5,982 bases of DNA from the NCBI GenBank assembly GCA_003132865.1, contig PKYZ01000792.1, forward strand, positions 670-6,651. The letters are read 5' to 3'. Source of the DNA: Bryobacterales bacterium (GTDB lineage: Bacteria; Acidobacteriota; Terriglobia; Bryobacterales; Bryobacteraceae). Position numbers and translations under genes: made by a program. Below the pieces are notes generated by a model. The model made no database searches. It saw only the letters and a list, made by a program, of their open reading frames with translations, and was not told the origin of the DNA. Positions 1 to 5,982 of this stretch are shown here, in pieces; position 1 is the stretch's first letter; every line of letters starts with the position of its first letter.

Positions 1-2189
1 CCACCTGGGGCAACGGCGCTTCGTTCCCCACTGTGCAGACCAACTTCGTGGGACCCGGCGTGAGCCTGGTGGCCAATCTCACGGCGAATGTATCGCCGAC
101 TCTGCTGAACGAATTCACGTTCAGCTACACAACGGATCACATTTTCCTGAATGCCATCGGCCCGACCGCGCGCCCGTCCGACTTCACCATGACCGGCCTG
201 TACAACAACGGATTCGGCGGACTCATGCCGGCCGTTGGTGTAGCGGGCGGCATCAACTACGATACCGGCGGCTTCTCGCTTGATACCGGCTACTTCCCCT
301 GGAACAACGCGAATCCCACCTATACCTACAAGGACCAGTTGACCAAAATCATTGGGGGACACAACCTGTATTTCGGCGTCTACGTGGTAGCGGCCGAAAA
401 GAACGAGATGAACAGTCCGTACATTCAGGGAGTCGTGGGCTTCGACAATACCGATACGTCCATCAGCACCGGCAATGCATTCGCGGACATGCTGACCGGT
501 CAGATTGCGAGTTACTATCAAGCCAATCTCAAGACCAAGTACTACAATCGGTACAAGGTCGTGGAGCCGTATTTCCAGGACGATTGGCATGTCACCAAGA
601 GGCTCACCTTGAACCTGGGGATGCGCCTGAGCATGTTTGGAACTTACCGCGAGAAGTACCATCAAGCGTATAACTTCGAACCGTCCGCATACCAGCTTTC
701 CGCGTCGCCTCAGCTCGATGTCACCGGATCGGTTACCGGGCAGTCCGGCGCGATTATTCCGAATACCGGTAATCCCTATAACGGACTAGTGCAGTGCGGC
801 GTGAACGGCGTCCCGGCGGGCTGCATGAAAGGCCACTTATTCAATCCCGCGCCGCGCATCGGGTTCGCTTTCGATCCGTTCGGAAATGGCAAAACGTCTA
901 TTCGCGGCGGTTATGGCATATTCTACGAGCACACCAACGGCAACGAAGGAAACACTGAATCGCTGGAAGGCAGCGCGCCTTTGGTGCTGAGCTCGACGCA
1001 GTACAACATCTCCGGCTACACGAACATCGGTGGCGGCGGCGTGTTGTTCCCGCTGGGTGTCACGGCGATTCCCACGCAGGCGATCTGGCCTTACGTGCAG
1101 CAATGGAACGTCAATATCCAACGCGAGATCATGAAGGATACGGTGATGACCGTGGCGTACGTGGGCAGCAAAGGCTCGCACCTTTCGCTGCAGCGCGACA
1201 TCAATCAACTGTACCCCATTACTGCGGCGCAGAATCCTTATCCCGCGGGGCAGGCCATGCAAGGCCCGACAACCGGAAATCCGGGCGATTGCACTAACGG
1301 CACGGTGAATGGAGTGGCGCCGACGGGCGCCGCCGCTAACCAGTTCGCGGTCGCCTGCGGAGGCATTCCGGACTTCTACCGCCCCTATCAAGGGTACGGT
1401 TCCATCACGTCCCTGGAGCCGCAGGCGAATTCGATTTACAACGCTCTCCAGGCTTCGGCCCACCGGCATGTGGGCCGGCTGAGCCTCGACCTGTCATACA
1501 CCTGGAGTCACTCCCTCGACGACTCGTCGGATCGTTACGACGGGAACTTCGTGAACGCGTACGACCTCGCCCTGACACGCGCCAGTTCGAATTTCGACCA
1601 GCGCCAGATCTTAAATGTCGGCTATGTCTACGACCTGCCGTTCTTCACGAATCCAGGGTTGTCCCACACTCTGTTCGGCGGGTGGGAGATTTCCGGGATC
1701 ACCACTTTCCAGACCGGCACGCCGTTCAGCGTAGTCGATGGCCTGTATAACGCCGGCGTCGGAAATGGCACCGGAATCGGATCCTACCTCGACCAGATCG
1801 GCAATCCCAATGCCGTGCCCAACGTGACTCCCAGCCCTGCCGGCGTGTATGGGCCGCTGTTGTTCAATCCGGCGGCTTACGCCGCTCCGCAAGGCCTTAG
1901 CTTCGGCACCGTGGGACGGAATTCGTTGAGCAACCCGAACCGCACAAACTTCGACATGGGCCTGTTCAAGCGCTTCGCATTCAACGAAGCGCGCGCCCTC
2001 GAGTTCCGCGCGGAGGGCTACAATGTCTTCAACCACACGCAATGGAACGGCGTCAACGGCGGGACCAGTTGCTTCGGCGCGAATTTCTCGGCGGGCGATC
2101 CGAGTTGCTACGACAACAACAACTTCCTGCGGGCGGCCGGCGCGCATAACCCGCGCATCCTGCAACTCGGCATGAAGTTTATTTTCTGA
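1..2189 (+). CDS. TonB-dependent receptor, Oar-like (5'-partial, C-terminal beta-barrel)
   Basis: This is the C-terminal 728 residues of an outer-membrane TonB-dependent receptor of the Oar/carboxypeptidase-regulatory-domain type. The frame is open from position 3 to the TGA at 2187-2189. A GTG at 33 lies in frame but is not a credible start, because the preceding codons read as the same barrel protein. Family hallmarks appear in order: [11 protein letters not shown] (about 357-389), [19 protein letters not shown] (about 564-620), [20 protein letters not shown] (about 852-911), [10 protein letters not shown] then [11 protein letters not shown] (about 1098-1190), [14 protein letters not shown] (about 1482-1523) and [17 protein letters not shown] (about 2001-2051). 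It ends in LGMKFIF with a terminal Phe, the usual outer-membrane barrel signature. Relatives are usually over 1,000 residues, so the signal peptide, the N-terminal carboxypeptidase-like domain and the plug are probably off the left edge. All six cysteines fall in three local pairs. The substrate cannot be told from sequence; such proteins import glycans, siderophores or other large solutes. Confidence 0.93.
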   Translation, partial: TWGNGASFPTVQTNFVGPGVSLVANLTANVSPTLLNEFTFSYTTDHIFLNAIGPTARPSDFTMTGLYNNGFGGLMPAVGVAGGINYDTGGFSLDTGYFPWNNANPTYTYKDQLTKIIGGHNLYFGVYVVAAEKNEMNSPYIQGVVGFDNTDTSISTGNAFADMLTGQIASYYQANLKTKYYNRYKVVEPYFQDDWHVTKRLTLNLGMRLSMFGTYREKYHQAYNFEPSAYQLSASPQLDVTGSVTGQSGAIIPNTGNPYNGLVQCGVNGVPAGCMKGHLFNPAPRIGFAFDPFGNGKTSIRGGYGIFYEHTNGNEGNTESLEGSAPLVLSSTQYNISGYTNIGGGGVLFPLGVTAIPTQAIWPYVQQWNVNIQREIMKDTVMTVAYVGSKGSHLSLQRDINQLYPITAAQNPYPAGQAMQGPTTGNPGDCTNGTVNGVAPTGAAANQFAVACGGIPDFYRPYQGYGSITSLEPQANSIYNALQASAHRHVGRLSLDLSYTWSHSLDDSSDRYDGNFVNAYDLALTRASSNFDQRQILNVGYVYDLPFFTNPGLSHTLFGGWEISGITTFQTGTPFSVVDGLYNAGVGNGTGIGSYLDQIGNPNAVPNVTPSPAGVYGPLLFNPAAYAAPQGLSFGTVGRNSLSNPNRTNFDMGLFKRFAFNEARALEFRAEGYNVFNHTQWNGVNGGTSCFGANFSAGDPSCYDNNNFLRAAGAHNPRILQLGMKFIF

Positions 2190-2224
2190 TCTGTTTTCCG
2201 AACGAGCGGCCTCTCGTCCCAGGC

Positions 2225-2240
2225 TGTTATTCTGGCCGTA
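2225..2240 (+). promoter_or_regulatory. Extended -10 promoter for larB, probably leaderless start
   Basis: TGT at 2225-2227 followed by TATTCT at 2228-2233 matches the extended -10 form TGn-TAtaaT, with TG exact and 4 of 6 in the hexamer, including the key first T, second A and last T. Six bases separate it from the larB ATG at 2240, so the expected transcription start falls on or beside the A of the ATG. No -35 element is seen at the normal spacing, which an extended -10 can tolerate. There is also no Shine-Dalgarno sequence in the 15 bases before the ATG, which fits a leaderless mRNA. This is a pattern match only. Confidence 0.45.
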
Positions 2241-2986
2241 TGGACGAGGAGCAGCTCCGGCGATTGTTCGAGCAGGTGCGCGAGGGCGCGGTGGATGTGG
2301 ACAGCGCGCTGCACCGTCTGCGCCACATGCCATTCGAAGACCTGGGCTTCGCCAAGGTGGACCACCATCGTGCGTTGCGCCACGGCATGCCGGAGGTGAT
2401 CTTCGGAAAAGGCAAGTCGCCGGAGCAGATCATCGCGATAGCGGGGAGCCTGCTCGAAAACGCGCAGAACGTGCTTATCACGCGGGCGGACGCGGAGACC
2501 GCCGCGCGTGTGGGGGAGCGCTTCGACTGCGCCGAATACTTTCCGCTTTCGGGCGCCATCCGTTTCTGGCGCGACAAGACCGTTCGCGGCAAGGGCAAGA
2601 TCGCCGTGGTGAGCGCCGGCACCAGCGACATTCCGGTGGCTGAAGAAGCGCAGGTCACCGCCGAAGTCATGGGCAACCAGGTGGACACCATCCACGACGT
2701 GGGCGTGGCCGGCATACACCGCCTGATGAGCCACGAGGCGCGCCTGACCGAAGCGCGCGTGGTGGTGGTGTGCGCCGGCATGGAAGGCGCGTTGCCCAGC
2801 GTCGTCGGCGGAATGGTTTCGTGCCCGGTGATCGCGGTTCCCACCAGCATCGGCTACGGCGCCAGCTTTCACGGCCTGGCCGCGTTGCTGGGAATGCTCA
2901 CAAGCTGCGCCAGCAATGTGGCGGTGGTCAATATCGACAACGGGTTTGGCGCGGGGTATGTAGCCAGTCTGATCAACCGCGTGTAA
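2240..2986 (+). CDS. larB: LarB, pyridinium-3,5-biscarboxylic acid mononucleotide synthase (nickel-pincer cofactor biosynthesis)
   Basis: LarB is a cytoplasmic carboxylase/hydrolase. It carboxylates the pyridinium ring of nicotinic acid adenine dinucleotide at C5 and releases AMP, giving the dicarboxylate mononucleotide that LarE (sulfur transfer) and LarC (nickel insertion) turn into the nickel-pincer cofactor of lactate racemase and related enzymes. The 248-residue length is normal for the family. Residues 1-118 are the LarB-specific N-terminal part, with the characteristic [20 protein letters not shown] at 41-60. Residues 119-248 are the PurE/AIR-carboxylase-like domain, with [13 protein letters not shown] (125-137), [14 protein letters not shown] (178-191), [11 protein letters not shown] (202-212) and [10 protein letters not shown] (231-240). 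Cys223 aligns with the catalytic Cys221 of Lactobacillus plantarum LarB, and Glu182 sits in the conserved GMEG. The ATG at 2240 is preferred because the protein starts like other LarBs. No Shine-Dalgarno is present; see the promoter just upstream. No larC or larE lies in the window, and the next gene is convergent. The substrate enzyme served by the cofactor is unknown here. Confidence 0.95.
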   Translation: MDEEQLRRLFEQVREGAVDVDSALHRLRHMPFEDLGFAKVDHHRALRHGMPEVIFGKGKSPEQIIAIAGSLLENAQNVLITRADAETAARVGERFDCAEYFPLSGAIRFWRDKTVRGKGKIAVVSAGTSDIPVAEEAQVTAEVMGNQVDTIHDVGVAGIHRLMSHEARLTEARVVVVCAGMEGALPSVVGGMVSCPVIAVPTSIGYGASFHGLAALLGMLTSCASNVAVVNIDNGFGAGYVASLINRV

Positions 2987-3009
2987 GACCGGAGGACAGA
3001 TGTGGGCCC

Positions 3010-5982
3010 TTACTTCAGAGCCTCCAGGGCCGGTTGCACCCACGAGAACAGAAAACGATTCACCGATGGAAATTGCGATGCCACGACAGTGAGCAATGGC
3101 AAGGCGCCGAACTGTGCCAGCCGCAAATAGAACGTTGCGCCGACTTCGTTCGGTTTGGTGGCGGTAATACGGCTCAGGATCGCATCCCGATCCAAACCGG
3201 CGAACACCACAGCAATCCCGGTCCCCAGCGCCAGAAATGTTACAGTACCCGCTACCCCGATCCATCGGTGTCCCTGGAAAGGATAAGAACTCAGCGAAAT
3301 GACGGATAAGATGAAGGCGACAATGATGAATCCGAGCAGGTTCCGCAGGCTGCGGAACACATACCGGATGAACGTCAAATACCGGAATGCCACGAATTCC
3401 TCTTTCAGGATCACCAGTAGTTCCTCAGCCGTGACCTTCTTGTTTTTTGTGCGTTTTTCTTGTTCGGCGTCCATGCTGTCGGAATCGCCCTTCTTCCATG
3501 ACGTGTCCTCCAGATCGGTGGCGATCTTCACCGCCGCCGACTGCAACTGATGCTGGAGTTCCTTGTACGTGTCATCGTTGATCCCTTTCCCCAGGTGCTG
3601 GTCCAGGCTCGCCATTACCTGCTCGATCTTTTCGACTTCGGGCTGGGTCGATAGCCTAAGCGTCTCCAGCCCAACCTTGTCCGTCAAACCCGACTCTTCG
3701 AACGATCGCAAGGCCTTGAGGCAGTCCCAGGCGCGGCTCGAAATGAACAGTGGATGCTCGGGCGGGCGGCTCACCAGCGGTACCCAGGTAACCTCTTTTC
3801 GCAGGCGCGAAAACGCGTCCCTAATGGGTTGTCTCTCCAGCCACTGCAGGAAACCCTTGAATTCATTCCAGCACCACAGAAACTGCATCCATGTAACCGC
3901 CATCGCCCAATAGACCGCGCCTAGCACCACGATAAGCAGCCAGTCGTAGCGCTCAAATTCGAACGATCGCAGGGTGCGCCACGGCACGAAAAGCAGTACC
4001 CAGACCAGCAGAAAGGGAAGGGCAGGGAGCCAGACGCTCGTCGCGAATAGCTCCTCGAGTGAGCGGCCCACGTTTTGCATGAGCCATTCGCCCGGAAGTT
4101 CCGTATTCTCGATCGCACTTTGCACACCCCTCCTTCTGGCCGCGTGCGCCACGCGACGCAATTGCATCAACGACCAATAAAACAGGCCGCCGGCCAGCAA
4201 CAGGATAGGCACGTTCGGCGCCACGCCGCTCGACAGGCTGAAACAACGATAGGAAAAAAAATGCCCACTCTTGTAATGGTCTGTTTTTACCAAGCTCGAC
4301 CAAACGGCAACAGTATAGGCCGCCAGGCCCCACAACGCCACTGCGAGAATCGCCGTATTCGGGGGTCGAAAGAACTTCTTTTTCAGACCTGGATACCAAA
4401 TCGAGCGCTTCCAGCAGAGGGCCACCCCCGTAAGGAAAAGGATGAGAACTGCCAGTGCTCCAATGCCGAAATACGATTGCATCCATCGCATTGGACTCGG
4501 CCCACCCATAAACATGAAGGGCACCAGCGGCGACACCAGAATAAAAACCGCACCACCCGCCGAGAGAGTGGCAGCCGTGAGGAACACCCGTTGGTCGTCT
4601 GAGAGGGTATCGCCCGGTCCGGGATACGCCGAAAAAAGCTTCCTCGAAAGAATGCTGTACAACGTGCCGACCTCATTGGGCTCGCGCGGCCCGGTCATGA
4701 CATACCGGATATAGGCCCCGTGGAGCACCGAAAACAGCACGCTCAGCCAGAAGCAGAGAAACCACCCGCGTCCGGGAGCCTCCGGGTGGATGGCTTCCAT
4801 CGGTTCCTTTCCCAGTGGCCCTTCAACCAGCACTGTCGAAGCCCGATCCCCTTCATCGAGCAACGCCAGCGGCCAGTATCCGTCGCGCCCCATCACGGTC
4901 AGCCACAGCGGTGGACGCGTCTGATTCTCGCCAGGGCGCGTGTACTCCACTAAGCGCTGCTTGGCCGGATCCTGCAAGTGGAGCAAGTGGCGGCAGGCGT
5001 TGTAAGTCCCTTGCGCATACCTGCTGGCAAATTGGATCCTGCGGTCCTCCGTGTGCGGTCCCGCCGTCCAATGTTGATTGCGGCTAAATAATGGATAGGT
5101 CGTAATGGCAAGCAAGCCGTCCAACGAATCGCCGTCCGCATGTGTCGAAAACAGCACATCGGCATCCGGGGTAAAGAGCCGGGTGTCCGGACACTGCGCA
5201 CGAAGATAGCGGCTAAGAAAGAGAGCGTCCAGCACATCCGTGGCCACGATTCCCACAAAGTCGGCGCGCTCGCGGCGTACGGTGCTTGCGATGCCGCTCA
5301 TCACGGCCTCCTGCGAGGCCGGGCTTTGCAGATGCGAAAACGCCGGTACTGCGTCCTTTTCCCAGTCGGCGCCTGCCTCTGAGCCGGCATCCTTTAGCGT
5401 AAAGCGGCGAGCCGTGGAAGCCGGCTCCGCCCGTTCTTGGCCACCCTTTGTAGCTGGGGCCGTTTCCTCCTGATAGGCGTTCCGCAATCGGGAGATCTCC
5501 CGTGGATACCTCAGCTTAAGCCAAAGGTGCCAGTCAGCTTTGACCTCGTTTGGAGCATCGGAACTCTCCATGAAGCTTTTCCCGTATTCGGTTTCTTCTT
5601 CCGTAAGCAATGCCACCCGCGCCGAGGGCCAAATCGTGTGTAGATATCCAAAAAACAGGTCCATCGCCCGATCGTCACGCTCTATGGTGGAATCGTATGC
5701 GCCGTCGATCTTCTGGATGTCATCCTTAAATTTGTGGATAGGCAGAGCGCTGGTCACCATGCCGGAAGCGAAATGGAACTTCACCTTTTGGAATACAGGG
5801 AATGCAGCCGAATTGGCCAAATTGGAAGCTAGTGAGCTGAGCGAACCGGAAAAACTCGGGCCAACCACGCTGATTGCCAAATCCCCATCTAGTTTGCCGG
5901 ACAGATGGCGAATGTATTGGACCGCGTTTTGCAACTGATCCTGATTCACGCCGGACGTGGGGCTCTCACCCCAATGCCACTT
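3010..5982 (-). CDS. Large polytopic membrane protein with PBP-like N-terminal region, function unknown (5'-partial)
   Basis: I do not recognise this protein as a named family. The frame runs from the right edge to TAA at 3010-3012, about 990 residues visible. Numbering here starts at the GTG at 5947-5949 (979 residues). That GTG is probably internal, since the frame stays open upstream (KWHWGESPTSG) and it lacks a nearby Shine-Dalgarno. Residues about 20-290 resemble a type I periplasmic-binding-protein fold: ISVVGPSFSGSLSSL (26-40), RVALLTEEETEYGKSF (111-126), FVGIVATDVLDALFLSRYLR (231-250) and DGLLAITTYPLF (277-288), with a variable linker at about 160-205. About ten hydrophobic segments follow, near 395-415, 456-480, 492-512, 532-552, 577-595, 637-657, 669-693, 868-888, 896-918 and 943-963. 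A charged loop (about 694-866) separates helices 7 and 8. Basic loops after helices 3 and 5 put those ends in the cytoplasm, which places the N-terminal region outside. The motif PNEVG occurs at 424-428 and 933-937, both in predicted cytoplasmic loops. No catalytic motif, Walker box, kinase or protease signature was seen. It is convergent with larB, 23 bases apart. The gene itself is confident; a role as sensor or transport partner is inference. Confidence 0.85.
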   Translation of the reverse strand, partial: KWHWGESPTSGVNQDQLQNAVQYIRHLSGKLDGDLAISVVGPSFSGSLSSLASNLANSAAFPVFQKVKFHFASGMVTSALPIHKFKDDIQKIDGAYDSTIERDDRAMDLFFGYLHTIWPSARVALLTEEETEYGKSFMESSDAPNEVKADWHLWLKLRYPREISRLRNAYQEETAPATKGGQERAEPASTARRFTLKDAGSEAGADWEKDAVPAFSHLQSPASQEAVMSGIASTVRRERADFVGIVATDVLDALFLSRYLRAQCPDTRLFTPDADVLFSTHADGDSLDGLLAITTYPLFSRNQHWTAGPHTEDRRIQFASRYAQGTYNACRHLLHLQDPAKQRLVEYTRPGENQTRPPLWLTVMGRDGYWPLALLDEGDRASTVLVEGPLGKEPMEAIHPEAPGRGWFLCFWLSVLFSVLHGAYIRYVMTGPREPNEVGTLYSILSRKLFSAYPGPGDTLSDDQRVFLTAATLSAGGAVFILVSPLVPFMFMGGPSPMRWMQSYFGIGALAVLILFLTGVALCWKRSIWYPGLKKKFFRPPNTAILAVALWGLAAYTVAVWSSLVKTDHYKSGHFFSYRCFSLSSGVAPNVPILLLAGGLFYWSLMQLRRVAHAARRRGVQSAIENTELPGEWLMQNVGRSLEELFATSVWLPALPFLLVWVLLFVPWRTLRSFEFERYDWLLIVVLGAVYWAMAVTWMQFLWCWNEFKGFLQWLERQPIRDAFSRLRKEVTWVPLVSRPPEHPLFISSRAWDCLKALRSFEESGLTDKVGLETLRLSTQPEVEKIEQVMASLDQHLGKGINDDTYKELQHQLQSAAVKIATDLEDTSWKKGDSDSMDAEQEKRTKNKKVTAEELLVILKEEFVAFRYLTFIRYVFRSLRNLLGFIIVAFILSVISLSSYPFQGHRWIGVAGTVTFLALGTGIAVVFAGLDRDAILSRITATKPNEVGATFYLRLAQFGALPLLTVVASQFPSVNRFLFSWVQPALEALK
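4254..4261. repeat. Homopolymer run of eight A (eight T in the coding strand)
   Basis: Eight consecutive A on the plus strand read as part of codons CAT TTT TTT TCC (His563-Phe-Phe-Ser566) in the large minus-strand gene. It stands out against GC-rich surroundings. The reading frame is intact across it, so the assembled length is in frame. Confidence 0.9.

Noticed and set aside
261..290. Direct repeat GATACCGGC at 261-269 and 282-290
   Set aside because: Nine bases encoding Asp-Thr-Gly twice in a Gly-rich loop of the receptor; too short and too compositionally expected to be meaningful.
837..1469. Minus-strand open frame of 210 residues inside the receptor gene
   Set aside because: Arg/Val/His-rich shadow of the receptor reading frame, with no recognisable motif.
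2202..2217. Small perfect hairpin ACGAG-CGGCCT-CTCGT after the receptor stop codon
   Set aside because: The stem is only five bases and no T-run follows, so I do not call it an intrinsic terminator; it may be chance.
1611..2333. Minus-strand open frame of 240 residues across the receptor and larB boundary
   Set aside because: It crosses the start of a real gene and its promoter, and its composition is that of a complementary-strand shadow.
2108..3265. Long minus-strand open frame (385 residues) antisense to larB and the receptor end
   Set aside because: It lies opposite larB, a clearly recognised gene, and spans unrelated gene boundaries. Its composition (Arg, His, Ala-rich) is typical of the complement of GC-rich coding DNA, and no domain is seen.
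4075..4602. Plus-strand open frames opposite the large membrane-protein gene (for example 4075-4602 and 5540-5938)
   Set aside because: The minus-strand frame is continuous for nearly 3 kb with coherent membrane helices; the plus-strand frames are fragments with no domain signal.
5958..5973. Inverted repeat TGGGG-CTCTCA-CCCCA near the right edge
   Set aside because: A five-base stem that most likely lies inside the coding part of the large minus-strand gene; nothing suggests a regulatory role.

Overview
The window looks like chromosomal DNA from a moderately GC-rich Gram-negative bacterium. Acidobacteriota, for example a Solibacter or Bryobacter-like lineage, is the best guess. The main reason is the first gene, an Oar-type TonB-dependent receptor of the kind that is highly multiplied in that phylum. 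This is inferred from protein style; no rRNA or other marker gene is present.

Layout: (1) positions 1-2189, plus strand, hold the C-terminal part of an outer-membrane TonB-dependent receptor whose N-terminus lies left of the window. (2) A 50-base gap (2190-2239) contains a good extended -10 promoter placed so that transcription would begin at or next to the ATG of the next gene, which suggests a leaderless mRNA. (3) Positions 2240-2986, plus strand, encode a complete LarB, the first enzyme of nickel-pincer nucleotide cofactor synthesis, with its catalytic cysteine in place. (4) After a 23-base convergent gap, positions 3010-5982 on the minus strand are filled by one very long reading frame for an unrecognised membrane protein. 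Its frame stays open through the right edge, so its N-terminus is also missing.

The three genes do not form an obvious pathway. The receptor would import a large or scarce substrate through the outer membrane, and LarB makes a cofactor precursor in the cytoplasm. The large protein has a region that reads like a periplasmic-binding-protein (type I) fold, followed by about ten predicted membrane helices and a long charged cytoplasmic loop. That is a plausible architecture for a sensor or transport-related protein of unknown role. larB has no larC or larE beside it here.

The large membrane protein is the only real candidate for something undescribed. I saw no mobile element, CRISPR array, tRNA, rRNA or convincing terminator.
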